64,000 bases of DNA, taken from positions 422,299 to 486,298 of the forward strand of contig NZ_JYOA01000010.1 in the NCBI RefSeq assembly GCF_000955805.1. Direction: 5' to 3'. A model generated the notes under the pieces. The model searched no databases. It was not told the origin of the DNA and saw only the letters and a program-made list of their open reading frames with translations. A program made the position numbers and the translations under genes. Positions 29,539 through 38,075 of the stretch are shown here, one piece after another (positions within the stretch are counted from its first letter, which is position 1; each line of letters opens with the position of its first letter). The stretch comes from Pseudomonas sp. 21. GTDB lineage: Bacteria > Pseudomonadota > Gammaproteobacteria > Pseudomonadales > Pseudomonadaceae.

Positions 29539-31353
29539 CTACAGAGACTTCCACAGCGAGTCAAAGTCTTCCTCCCCGCCAGCGCCGCGAGCATTCGTGG
29601 CTGTGATGGGCTTATCGCTCGGCGCGCCGGCTGCATCCTGTGCCTGGTATTCGAACTGGGTGAAGCTGGCGGTGGCGGTGACCTTGCGCGTCAGGGTGGC
29701 GCGGCGCTCGTCGCCCTGCAGGTTGAGCTGCACGCGATTGCCTTCCTGGAACGGCAGGCGCGGGGTGATGACGGTGGCCGGGCGGGAGATCGCGGCGATC
29801 TCCGGCAGCAGCAGGGCGCGCAGGTACTGGCTGCCCTGCTCGGTCTTGCGCAGCAGTTGCAGGCCGCAGGGCTGGGCGAGCGGGGCGATCAGTTCGATAC
29901 CCATCTGCGTGCCGCCGCCGCGGACCTGGCGGATCCAGCGCACCACGGCGACGCTCCAGCTGTGCTCCGGGGTGTCCTGGATGCCGAGGATCTCGCCGGC
30001 CTGCAGCTGGCTGGGGATGTCCTTCGGCCAGGTCAGGCAGTAGCCGCCGGGGCTGTGGTTGACGATGCTCAGCGTGTAAACCGGGTAGTCGTCGCGCGGG
30101 ATTTCCGCTGCGGCGCCCAGGCCGAGGCTGGCGTCTTCGGCTGTACGTGGCGCGGTGTATTCGATCTCCTCGAGCGGCATGCCGGGTTGCCAGTCGTTGA
30201 CCTTCTGCGCATCGAAGGCGCCGGACCAGGCATCTTTCACGTCGGCCTTGAAGGTCGGTACCTGCTCCTGCACCTGGATTTTCAGCAGGTCATTGAAGTT
30301 CTTGCGGCCGGCGAGGAAGTAATGCAGGGCGCTCATGCCGATGCACAGGGTCAGTTGGCCCTGGCCGGGGGTGCGGTGGAAGGTGCGTTCGGCGATGTCG
30401 CCCCAGGCGGCGGCGAGGTGCTGCAGCAGGTCGACGCTGACGCCCTCGGGCACCTTCAGGCGCGCCTGTGCGCGGTTTTCCGGCGGCAGCAGCAGGTATT
30501 CGCGGATCGCGTCCACCAGCGGTTGCGGGTCGATGCCCAGGCTGCCGGCGAGGTCGCTTTCCTTGAACAGGGTGCGGTAGCGCGGTGGGCCATCTACCTG
30601 CGGCACCACCACGAACAGGGTGGAGGGCGCATCGGCGGCCTGCACTTTCACCTGCGCGGCCCAGCCTTCGAGGACTTCGGCGACGCGGGCGATGTTGTTC
30701 TGGCGCATCTGGTTGCAGCGCGCCGAGCCGAGCATCAGCGCCACCAGGTAGGACTGCTCGATGGACAGCCCCTGGGCCTGGCGGGCCAGTGCATCGCGCA
30801 CCGGGGTGTGTTGCAGGCCGTGCTGGCGGGCCAGCTGGTAGAGCTGGTGGAGTTCCAGCCAGAGGTTTTCCGGCACCGGGCAGTACAGCTGCGAGGCGCG
30901 CACCAGCGGCCCGCAGAGGCTGCGGATGGCGCGCTGGATGGCGGCGGTCATGACCTGGGCGCGCTCGCGGGTGAAGCGCGAGGCTTCGCGCACGACAATC
31001 AGCTTGTAGCCGATGGCCAGGTGGTTCTGCAGTGCCTGGCAGAGGTTGGCGACCTTGCGCGGGCGCTCGTCCAGGACGATGGACTGGTTGAGGAAGTGAC
31101 GCTCCAGGTTATGGCAGACGAAATGCACTTCCGGGCGGAACAGTTCCAGCAATTGCAGGCGCGTCTCGACCGGCAGCTTGAGCTGGTTGAGTTCGATCAG
31201 CCCCTGGTAGAGCTGGCGGGCCGTTTCACCGAGGTTGGCCTTGGGCAGGTGATCCAGCCAGTTTTTCAGCTCGCGCGTGTTGGCGTTGCAGAAGCTCAGG
31301 CTCTCGTGCGTCGGTGTGGGGACGCGTAGAAACTGCTGGGGACTGTTGTCCAT
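29539..31353 (-). CDS. PilZ-like domain protein upstream of fimX
   Basis: A 604-aa cytoplasmic protein with no signal or transmembrane segments. Residues 1-380 are helical and match no domain I can name (conserved in Pseudomonas). The C-terminal part (about 425-520) resembles a PilZ domain: VNHSPGGYCL (NxSxxG at 432-437) followed by a beta-rich stretch (GTQMGIELIA). The RxxxR half of the c-di-GMP site is not obvious, so ligand binding is uncertain. Its position before fimX, as in P. aeruginosa PA4958-PA4959, suggests a joint role in c-di-GMP control of surface motility. A perfect hairpin lies in its leader. Confidence 0.75.
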   Translation of the reverse strand: MDNSPQQFLRVPTPTHESLSFCNANTRELKNWLDHLPKANLGETARQLYQGLIELNQLKLPVETRLQLLELFRPEVHFVCHNLERHFLNQSIVLDERPRKVANLCQALQNHLAIGYKLIVVREASRFTRERAQVMTAAIQRAIRSLCGPLVRASQLYCPVPENLWLELHQLYQLARQHGLQHTPVRDALARQAQGLSIEQSYLVALMLGSARCNQMRQNNIARVAEVLEGWAAQVKVQAADAPSTLFVVVPQVDGPPRYRTLFKESDLAGSLGIDPQPLVDAIREYLLLPPENRAQARLKVPEGVSVDLLQHLAAAWGDIAERTFHRTPGQGQLTLCIGMSALHYFLAGRKNFNDLLKIQVQEQVPTFKADVKDAWSGAFDAQKVNDWQPGMPLEEIEYTAPRTAEDASLGLGAAAEIPRDDYPVYTLSIVNHSPGGYCLTWPKDIPSQLQAGEILGIQDTPEHSWSVAVVRWIRQVRGGGTQMGIELIAPLAQPCGLQLLRKTEQGSQYLRALLLPEIAAISRPATVITPRLPFQEGNRVQLNLQGDERRATLTRKVTATASFTQFEYQAQDAAGAPSDKPITATNARGAGGEEDFDSLWKSL

Positions 31354-31376
31354 GGTGGGAATGGTTTCTCCACAAG

Positions 31377-31397
31377 CCGGTTCGTTGTACGAACCGG
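31377..31397 (-). promoter_or_regulatory. Perfect hairpin/operator upstream of the PilZ-like gene
   Basis: CCGGTTCGT, loop TGT and ACGAACCGG form a perfect 9-bp inverted repeat 24-44 bp before the start codon. It could be a repressor site or an mRNA leader hairpin. There is no U-tract, so it is not a standard terminator for the HPP gene upstream. Confidence 0.45.
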
Positions 31398-31481
31398 TTG
31401 GTCATAACTGTCGGCTTTTTCCGAACTCTAGCAGCATCCGTCGCCCGCCGCAGCCCATCGCCCGGATGGTGCGCGGACAGG

Positions 31482-32459
31482 TCACGCCAGCGGCGTTTCG
31501 CCTGTGATCTGTCGTTGCAGGGCGTTCTTCGCCGAGTCCTGCGCGGTGCTGCGCACCCAGCCGTCGCCCTGGGCGATCACCGGATGGGCGGCCCAGTCGA
31601 GCAGGTCCTGGCGCCGGCACACGCCGGTGTTGCCCTTGCCGGCGCCGGCCACCACCTTGTAGACCACCTGGTCCTGGCGGCCACGTTTGTCCGGGTGGTC
31701 GTCGATCACCTGGCGCACGGCCCAGGCGTCGCCGCTCAGAGCGTTGCTGTAGCTGGCGCCGAGCAGGATGTCTTCCGGCGTCAGGCGCTGCGCCTGGGCG
31801 TGCTCCTGGGCCAGCTGGAGGATTTTCAGCAGGTCGTCGAACTGCACGTCGATGAACGAATCCATCTTGCGCAGCGCGTGGTAGAGGTCTTCCGGGGAAG
31901 GGCCGGCCGGCAGCCTCGGCGAATCTGGCAGGCGTGCCAGCGGCGCGGGGTAGCGGCGCCAGGCGAACAGCCCGTTGAACAGCACGGCGACGGCGAGGAT
32001 CAGCACCACGTTGAGCAGCACCGGGCTGAGCACGTAGTGGAAGCCCAGCGCGGTCACGGCCGGGCCGCCGGAGACTGCGGCCAGTGCGGTGGCGCCGCCT
32101 GGCGGGTGGATGCAACGCGCGTAGTGCATGACCAGGATCGCCGCGCCCACGGCGAGGGCGGGGGTGAAGGGCTGGTCAGGAAAGAGTTTCTGACAGATCA
32201 CCCCGACAATGGCCGAGAGGACCTGGCCGCCAAGTACCGCCCAGGGCTGCGACAGCGCACCGTGGGGAACGGCGAACAGCAGTACGGCGCTGGCGCCCAT
32301 GGAGGCGACGACCCAGATGGCCGCTTCGCTGGGCAGGACCCAGTGGGTGACGGCGTAGATGACGGCGATGCCGCACAGCGCTCCGATTGCGGAGAGCCAT
32401 TTCTCGAGATGGCTGGTGGCGTTGGCACGCCAGCCCATCAGGTGCAGAAAGCGTTTCAT
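31482..32459 (-). CDS. HPP family membrane protein
   Basis: A 325-aa protein with four or five transmembrane segments in the first 190 residues and the family signature CIHPPGGATAL at about 115-125. Residues 190-325 are a soluble tail without a CBS domain that I can recognise; it contains VVAGAGKGNTGVCRRQDLLDW. HPP proteins have been implicated in nitrite transport in cyanobacteria and plastids, but the bacterial role is generally unknown. The gene is downstream of psd on the same strand, behind a terminator, so it may have its own promoter. Confidence 0.85.
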   Translation of the reverse strand: MKRFLHLMGWRANATSHLEKWLSAIGALCGIAVIYAVTHWVLPSEAAIWVVASMGASAVLLFAVPHGALSQPWAVLGGQVLSAIVGVICQKLFPDQPFTPALAVGAAILVMHYARCIHPPGGATALAAVSGGPAVTALGFHYVLSPVLLNVVLILAVAVLFNGLFAWRRYPAPLARLPDSPRLPAGPSPEDLYHALRKMDSFIDVQFDDLLKILQLAQEHAQAQRLTPEDILLGASYSNALSGDAWAVRQVIDDHPDKRGRQDQVVYKVVAGAGKGNTGVCRRQDLLDWAAHPVIAQGDGWVRSTAQDSAKNALQRQITGETPLA

Positions 32460-32481
32460 GGCAGGGAACTGGCACGATGAG

Positions 32482-32520
32482 GCGAAAAACGTTGGCGGGC
32501 GGCTCGTTGGCCGCCCGCCT
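32482..32520 (-). terminator. Intrinsic terminator after psd
   Basis: On the minus strand GGCGGGCGGC and GCCGCCCGCC form a 10-bp stem, followed by AACG and TTTTT. It lies between psd and the HPP gene. Confidence 0.75.
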
Positions 32521-32534
32521 TATAAGAGTGGGCG

Positions 32535-33404
32535 TCAGCCCTGGCGCGCGCCACCCAGGCGCTCGCCCATGCGCACGGCGCTGGTGGCGGCGAGGTTTTC
32601 CGCCCAGCTGACCTGCTCGGGGCCGAACAGCACGATGGCGGTCGAGCCCAGCTTGAAGCGGCCCAGCTCGGCGCCTTTCTCCAGGTGGATCGGCGCGCGG
32701 GAGGCTTCGTCGTAGGAGAACGATTTCAGCTCGCGCTTGGGCGGCGTGACCAGGCCGGCCCAGACGGTTTCGATGGAGGCGACGATCATCGCGCCCACCA
32801 GCACCACGGCCATCGGCCCGCGCTCGGTGTCGAAGATGCACACCACGCGCTCGTTGCGGGCGAACAGCTCCGGCACTTGCTCGGCGGTCAGCTGGTTCAC
32901 CGAGAACAGCCGGCCGGGCACGTAGACCATCTCGCGCAGGGTGCCGGCCAGCGGCATGTGTACGCGGTGGTAGTCCTTGGGCGACAGGTAGACGGTGGCG
33001 AACTCGCCGCCCATGAAGGGTGCGGCGCGCTCGGCGTCGCCGCCCAGCAGTTCCATCAGGCTGTAGCTGTGGCCCTTGGCCTGGAACACCCGGCCGTGCT
33101 CGATCGGGCCGAGCTGGCTGATGGCGCCGTCGGCGGGGCAGAGCACCGCGCCTGCGCTTTCGTCCAGCGGACGGGCGCCGTCTTTCAGGGCGCGGGTGAA
33201 GAACGCGTTGAAGTGCTCATAGGCACGCAGGTCCTCGACCTGGGCTTCGCGCATGTCCACCCGATAGCGGCGGGCGAACCAGGGAATCAGGCGGTCCTTG
33301 AACCAGGGCGCGCGGCACTCCGCGGCGCAGCCGATCAGGCGCGACAGCAGGTGATGCGGCAGCAGGTACTGGCTGAGGATGAACAGGCGATCTTTGAACG
33401 ACAT
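32535..33404 (-). CDS. psd: Phosphatidylserine decarboxylase proenzyme
   Basis: A 289-aa membrane-associated enzyme that makes phosphatidylethanolamine. The self-cleavage site that makes the pyruvoyl group is LGST in [11 protein letters not shown] (about 250-260). The other conserved stretches are HVPADGAIS-like ([12 protein letters not shown]) and [11 protein letters not shown]. Length is normal for the short Psd type. It follows rhdA with a 3-bp gap, so the two form an operon. Confidence 0.97.
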   Translation of the reverse strand: MSFKDRLFILSQYLLPHHLLSRLIGCAAECRAPWFKDRLIPWFARRYRVDMREAQVEDLRAYEHFNAFFTRALKDGARPLDESAGAVLCPADGAISQLGPIEHGRVFQAKGHSYSLMELLGGDAERAAPFMGGEFATVYLSPKDYHRVHMPLAGTLREMVYVPGRLFSVNQLTAEQVPELFARNERVVCIFDTERGPMAVVLVGAMIVASIETVWAGLVTPPKRELKSFSYDEASRAPIHLEKGAELGRFKLGSTAIVLFGPEQVSWAENLAATSAVRMGERLGGARQG

Positions 33405-33407
33405 TCC

Positions 33408-34223
33408 TTAAACCTCTACGGGGGTGTCGGGATGGTTGCCCCATTCCGACCAGGAACCGGCATAACCCTTGACCCGCGGATAGCCGAGGGCCTTGGCCAC
33501 CAGGTAGGTGAAGCCGGAGCGGTGGTGAGTCTGGCAGTGGGTGATCACTTCCTTGTCCTTGGTGATGCCCAGGTCCTCAAGGATCTGCGGCATATCGGTA
33601 CGGATGCGCAGGGCGCGGGCCGGGTCCATGCCGGCGGTCCATTCGAAATTGACGGCGCCAGGCACATGGCCGGCCTTGGCGGCGAGGACTTTCTGGCCGC
33701 TGTACTCGCTGGGGTTGCGGGCGTCCCAGACGGCCAGGTCGGCGGCGCCCAGTCGGCTCTGCAGGTATTCGCGAGTGGCGGTGGGTTCGTCGTGCAGGGT
33801 CAGCGGCAGCGGGCCACCGGCCGGCGCCGGGACGTCCTCGGAGAGCGGCAGGCCGTCGGCGAGCCAGGCGTGCAGGCCGCCGTCGACGTAGTGGTACTGG
33901 TCGTGGCCGATCACATCCAGCAGCCAGATGAAGCGGCCGGCCCAGCCGCCGCCCTCGTCGTCGTAGACCACATAGACGGCATCGGGGTGGTGGCCCAGTT
34001 CGCCGAACAGCGCTTCCAGGTCGGCCTTGGCCGGCAGCAGGCCGGGCGCCGGAGTGCCGCCCAGCTGGGTGCGCGCAGGGGCGACGAAGCGGGCGCCGGG
34101 GATGTGGCCCTGGGCATAACGCGCGGCGCTGGTCAGGTCGACCAGGATCAGTTCGGGGGCGTCGAGGCGGCTGGCGAGGTCAGCCGGTTCGATCACCAGG
34201 GGCAGGGCGGAGAAGGCGGACAT
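33408..34223 (-). CDS. rhdA: Thiosulfate sulfurtransferase (rhodanese) RhdA
   Basis: A tandem-rhodanese protein of 271 aa. The active loop HCQTHHRSG (Cys near 232) is the distinctive RhdA loop known from Azotobacter and Pseudomonas and differs from the CRKGV of mitochondrial rhodanese. The N-terminal rhodanese domain is inactive, as usual. It transfers sulfane sulfur from thiosulfate to cyanide or thiol acceptors. It is first in the rhdA-psd operon; a promoter is likely at 34299-34327. Confidence 0.96.
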   Translation of the reverse strand: MSAFSALPLVIEPADLASRLDAPELILVDLTSAARYAQGHIPGARFVAPARTQLGGTPAPGLLPAKADLEALFGELGHHPDAVYVVYDDEGGGWAGRFIWLLDVIGHDQYHYVDGGLHAWLADGLPLSEDVPAPAGGPLPLTLHDEPTATREYLQSRLGAADLAVWDARNPSEYSGQKVLAAKAGHVPGAVNFEWTAGMDPARALRIRTDMPQILEDLGITKDKEVITHCQTHHRSGFTYLVAKALGYPRVKGYAGSWSEWGNHPDTPVEV

Positions 34224-34298
34224 GTCGGAGTCTCCCGGCGGGAACGGTGGGGGGAGGCAACGTGAGCAGGCGCCCTGGGCTACCCCGTGAGGGCGGTT

Positions 34299-34327
34299 AG
34301 TTTAAAGGGGACGCGGCGGGGCGCAAA
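34299..34327 (-). promoter_or_regulatory. Probable rhdA-psd promoter
   Basis: On the minus strand TTTGCG (34322-34327), 17 bp and TAAACT (34299-34304) lie about 75 bp before the rhdA start. Confidence 0.4.
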
Positions 34328-34339
34328 CCTTTCGAAGGA

Positions 34340-35863
34340 TCAGGAACCCCGCGCCATCTGCTTCACCGCGTGCTCGATGCACTGCACGGTGCGGCCGAAG
34401 GCCTGGGCGTGCAGGTCCGCCAGCGGCCGGCCGTTGCGGTCGCAGACGACCAGCATGACTACCCGCGCGCCGTTGCCCAGCGAGCGCAGCAGCAGGTGTT
34501 CACTGGGCAGCAGCGCCTTCAGCGAGCCGGGAATCAGCGCCGAGAACTCGGCCATGTTGGTCGGGCTCAGGCGCAGTTGTCCGGGTTGTTGCAGGAGTTT
34601 GCGCAGCACCGGGCTGGCGGCGACTTCCAGCTTGAAGTCGCCGATCTCGCCGTCCAGGCCGAAGTGCCGGCGCGCCTGCAGCCAGCTGCCGCCCTTGTCG
34701 GCCAGCAGGATCATCCCGCGTTGCAGCCCGCAGGCCTGCAGGGCGTCGCTGGCGCAGTCGAGCAATTGCACGGCGTTGCCGAACGGGCTGGGCGTCTGCA
34801 TCAGGCGGGTGCAGTGCTGGCGCCATTCGGCGAGGGTATCCGGCGCCTTGGCCGGCTCCTCGGCCTTCGGGCCGTTGAGCCAGCGGCGCGCATCCCAGGG
34901 CCAGAGCAACGCCTGCGCCGGGTGCCAGAGCAGTGGGCGGGCGTGGCGGCGGGCGCTCTGCGCGGCGAGGCCGTGGACGGTCTGCTGCAATTCTTCCAGC
35001 GGCATCTGCAGATACAGGCTGGTCAGGCGCTGCCAGCGCAGCATGTGCACGCCGCCCCAGGACTGGTGGGCGGCCATGGCGATGCTGTTGGCCAGGAGGA
35101 TGGTGTTGGCCGGGCGGGTCAGCCAGCGTTGCAGTTCCGGATCGGCGTCCAGGCGCTGCTGCTGGCCCAGCGGCTCGTGTTCGGTGTGGGCGACGTGCAG
35201 GGCGCGCACCAGCAGGCGCTTGTCGTCGCTGAGCAGGGCGTAGCCCTGGCCGACCCAGTCCGGCAGCCGCCAGTTGTCGGCCAGTGCGCGACACAAGGGC
35301 AGCAGGGGAGTGCCGAGCAGCTCCTCTTCGACTTCGCTGCTGCAGCGGCCCAGGCCGTAGACCTGGCGCTGCCAGTTCTCCATCAGCTCCGGCTTCGCGG
35401 TGGCCAGCGCCCACAGCGGCGCGAGGGTGAACAGGCTGCCCCAGTGGATTTCCTGCCAGAGCCGCGCCAGGCGGTTGGCGAACAGGCCGCTCGCCTGCTG
35501 CATGGCATGGCGGCTGATCAGCAGCAATTGGCTCAGGGCTCGCGGCATCTGCGCCTCGGGCATCGCGGGCAGGCTGTCGAGCAATTGAGTGACACGGGAC
35601 AGGCCCAGGCGATTGAGGGCGACCTCCAGGCTTTCCGCCGGATTGTCCCGTGCACTCTGCGCGCGGTTGGCCTCGCGCAGGATGGCAAAGGCCAGGGTCG
35701 GCGCGTCCTGCAGCAGTTCGGAAATGTCCCGGATCGAGCGGCGGCTGTCGTTCAGCGCCCGGCGAATGTCATCGCGCTGTTCCAGCGGAACGGGCAAAGG
35801 CAGATCTTCCAGCTGGGTTAGCCAGGCCTTGAGACGCTCTGGATGAAGCACTTGCTTAGGCAT
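34340..35863 (-). CDS. HDOD-domain signalling protein
   Basis: A 507-aa soluble protein. Residues about 20-230 match an HDOD domain (DISELLQDAPTLAFAILREAN, then AESLEVALNRLGLSRVTQLL), a helical module related to HD phosphohydrolases but usually without the metal site. Residues about 370-500 look like a GAF-type sensory domain (LLDCASDALQACGLQRGMILLADKGG). HDOD proteins often tune c-di-GMP, motility or chemotaxis systems by protein contact. Its location between rhdA and the motAB promoter supports a motility link but does not show one. It matches P. aeruginosa PA4955 by position. Confidence 0.8.
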   Translation of the reverse strand: MPKQVLHPERLKAWLTQLEDLPLPVPLEQRDDIRRALNDSRRSIRDISELLQDAPTLAFAILREANRAQSARDNPAESLEVALNRLGLSRVTQLLDSLPAMPEAQMPRALSQLLLISRHAMQQASGLFANRLARLWQEIHWGSLFTLAPLWALATAKPELMENWQRQVYGLGRCSSEVEEELLGTPLLPLCRALADNWRLPDWVGQGYALLSDDKRLLVRALHVAHTEHEPLGQQQRLDADPELQRWLTRPANTILLANSIAMAAHQSWGGVHMLRWQRLTSLYLQMPLEELQQTVHGLAAQSARRHARPLLWHPAQALLWPWDARRWLNGPKAEEPAKAPDTLAEWRQHCTRLMQTPSPFGNAVQLLDCASDALQACGLQRGMILLADKGGSWLQARRHFGLDGEIGDFKLEVAASPVLRKLLQQPGQLRLSPTNMAEFSALIPGSLKALLPSEHLLLRSLGNGARVVMLVVCDRNGRPLADLHAQAFGRTVQCIEHAVKQMARGS

Positions 35864-35900
35864 GCGTGAGGCGCCGAACTGGTTTTTAGTGTTTTCGGCC

Positions 35901-35927
35901 TATAGTCTTGCCCGAAATCTCCGATAA
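35901..35927 (+). promoter_or_regulatory. FliA (sigma-28) flagellar promoter for motAB
   Basis: TATAGTCT (35901-35908), 11 bp and TCCGATAA (35920-35927) match the sigma-28 consensus (TAAAGTTT-N11-GCCGATAA) at 6 of 8 and 7 of 8 positions with exact spacing. Transcription would begin about 45-50 bp before the motA ATG. Confidence 0.8.
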
Positions 35928-35983
35928 CAACAGGGAGGCGGGAATCATGCCTCCTTTCTGTTCACAGTTTCAGTCCGGTCCCC

Positions 35984-36835
35984 ATGGCAAAAATCATCGG
36001 CATCATCGTCATTCTGGGTAGCGTGCTCGGCGGCTACATGCTCTCCGGCGGCAAGATCGCGGCCATCATCCAGCCGTTCGAAGTGCTGATCATCGGCGGC
36101 GCCGCGCTGGGCGCCTTCCTCCAGGCCAACCCTGGCAGCACCTTCATGACCGTGCTGAAGAAGGCGCCGAAGATGTTCGGCAACCGCTTCACCCACACCT
36201 TTTACCTGGAAGTGCTGGGCATGCTTTACGAAGTGCTCAACAAGAGCCGCCGCGAAGGCATGATGGCCATCGAGGCCGATGTCGAGGACCCGGCCGCCAG
36301 CCCGATCTTCAGCAAGTACCCCGCGGTGCTCAAGGATGACCGCATGACGGCCTACGTCTGTGATTACCTGCGCATCATGTCCTCGGGCAACATGGCGCCC
36401 CACGAGCTGGAGGGCCTGTTCGACATGGAACTGGGCAGCCTCAAGGAAGACCTCGAGCACCCCGCGCATGCGGTGACCCGCGTCGCCGACGCCCTGCCGG
36501 GCTTCGGTATCGTCGCCGCGGTACTGGGTATCGTGATCACCATGGCCCTGCTCGGCCAGGGCAGCCAGGCCGAGATCGGCCACCACGTCGCCGCGGCGCT
36601 GGTGGGGACCTTCCTCGGTATTCTTGCCGCCTACGGCTTCGTCGGCCCGCTGGCCAACGCCCTGGAGCACGACGCCAAGGAAGAGCTGAACCTCTACGAA
36701 GCGATCAAGGCCTGCCTGGTGGCGTCCGCCTCCGGCATGCCGCCCTCGCTGGCCGTGGAGTTCGGCCGCAAGGTGCTGCTGCCGGCGCACCGTCCGAGCT
36801 TCAGCGAGCTGGAGCAGGCCGTTCGCGGTCGCTGA
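35984..36835 (+). CDS. motA: Flagellar motor stator protein MotA
   Basis: A 283-aa protein with four transmembrane segments (MAKIIGIIVILGSVLGGYML at the start; PGFGIVAAVLGIVITMALLG as helix 3, the MotA signature). The charged cytoplasmic loop between helices 2 and 3 that contacts FliG is present. With MotB it forms the proton-driven stator. It is followed by motB after 15 bp and headed by a sigma-28 promoter. Confidence 0.98.
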   Translation: MAKIIGIIVILGSVLGGYMLSGGKIAAIIQPFEVLIIGGAALGAFLQANPGSTFMTVLKKAPKMFGNRFTHTFYLEVLGMLYEVLNKSRREGMMAIEADVEDPAASPIFSKYPAVLKDDRMTAYVCDYLRIMSSGNMAPHELEGLFDMELGSLKEDLEHPAHAVTRVADALPGFGIVAAVLGIVITMALLGQGSQAEIGHHVAAALVGTFLGILAAYGFVGPLANALEHDAKEELNLYEAIKACLVASASGMPPSLAVEFGRKVLLPAHRPSFSELEQAVRGR

Positions 36836-36850
36836 TAGGTCGCCTGACGC

Positions 36851-37918
36851 ATGGATAACAACCAGCCGATCATCGTCAAGCGCATCAAGCGCTACGCCGC
36901 CGGCCATCATGGCGGTGGCTGGAAGATCGCCTTCGCCGACTTCGCCACCGCCATGATGGCGTTCTTCCTCGTGCTCTGGCTGCTGTCTTCGGCCACGCCG
37001 GAACAGAAGAAGGCCATCTCCGGCTACTTCCAGGATCCCATCGGCTTCACCGAGAGTGCCAGCCCCTACGTCATCGACCTGGGCGGCACGCCGACGCCGG
37101 CGCCGGACAAGACCCTGAATCCGCAGATCCAGGCCCAGCCGGACGCCGACGAGACGCGGATCAACCCGGACGAGAACGCCAAGGTCAACGAGCAGCAGGC
37201 ACAGGACATCGCCGAGAAGGTCGAGAAGGAGCGCCTGGAGCTGCTGCTGCAGGAACTGCAGAACAAGGTCGACGAGAACCCGACCCTGAAGCGCTTCAAG
37301 GACCAGATCCTCTTCGAGATCACCCAGGACGGCCTGCGCATCCAGATCGTCGATTCGGACAACCGGCCGATGTTCGACCTGGGCAGTGCGCGCCTGCAGC
37401 CGTACTTCGAGGACATCCTGCTGGCGCTGGCCGAGACCATCCAGCAGGTGCCGAACAAGATAAGCATCAGCGGCCACACCGACGCCAAGCCCTACGCCGG
37501 CAATGGCGACTTCGGCAACTGGGAGCTTTCGGCCAACCGCGCCAACGCGGCGCGCCGCGCGCTGGAAGCCGGCGGCTACCCGGAAGACCAGATCGCGCGC
37601 GTGGTGGGCTACGCCTCCTCGGCGCTGTTCGACCGCGACCAGCCGCTGAATCCGGTGAACCGTCGCATCGACATCATCGTCCTGACCAAGAAGGCCCAGC
37701 GCGCCATCGAGGGGCAGGACGGCGGGGCTGGCAAGCCTGCAGACGGCGCGGCTCCGCCAGCTCCGGGCACCGCAGCACCGGCTGGGCCCAATGCCGCGCC
37801 GGCCAAGCCGGCAGCCGGGCAGGGCGACCCGCTGCCGCCGGAGCAGCTCAAGCAGAAGCTCAACCTGTTCGACGATGGCGGCACGCTGAAACTCGACGAG
37901 CTGAACAAGCAGCAGTAG
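36851..37918 (+). CDS. motB: Flagellar motor stator protein MotB
   Basis: A 355-aa protein. The proton-binding residue is Asp30, in the transmembrane segment IAFADFATAMMAFFLVLWLL. A plug/linker follows, then an OmpA-like peptidoglycan-binding domain (about 180-300; ISISGHTDAKPY, LSANRANAARRALEAGG). The tail after 290 is Pro/Ala-rich and probably disordered. It works with MotA and is followed by a terminator. Confidence 0.98.
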   Translation: MDNNQPIIVKRIKRYAAGHHGGGWKIAFADFATAMMAFFLVLWLLSSATPEQKKAISGYFQDPIGFTESASPYVIDLGGTPTPAPDKTLNPQIQAQPDADETRINPDENAKVNEQQAQDIAEKVEKERLELLLQELQNKVDENPTLKRFKDQILFEITQDGLRIQIVDSDNRPMFDLGSARLQPYFEDILLALAETIQQVPNKISISGHTDAKPYAGNGDFGNWELSANRANAARRALEAGGYPEDQIARVVGYASSALFDRDQPLNPVNRRIDIIVLTKKAQRAIEGQDGGAGKPADGAAPPAPGTAAPAGPNAAPAKPAAGQGDPLPPEQLKQKLNLFDDGGTLKLDELNKQQ

Positions 37919-37924
37919 GAAACG

Positions 37925-37954
37925 AAAAAGGCCAGCGGATCAGCTGGCCTTTTT
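37925..37954 (+). terminator. Intrinsic terminator after motB
   Basis: AAAAAGGCCAGC, a 6-nt loop and GCTGGCCTTTTT form a symmetric terminator, 6 bp after the motB stop; it can also serve rsgA on the other strand. Confidence 0.92.
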
Positions 37955-37990
37955 CTTCACGTTTTCGCCTCGGATCGGCGAGGGGCTTTT

Positions 37991-38059
37991 TGTAGGAGCG
38001 AGCTTGCTCGCGAACCGGCCCCGCTGCAGAAGCTGTTCGCGAACAAGCTCGCTCCTACA
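37991..38059. repeat. REPIN, family A
   Basis: A forward unit (37991-38015) and an inverted unit (38035-38059, with GAACAAGC for GAGCAAGC) flank a 19-bp spacer in the convergent motB/rsgA junction. Confidence 0.93.
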
Positions 38060-38075
38060 GGTCTGGCGTATTCGT

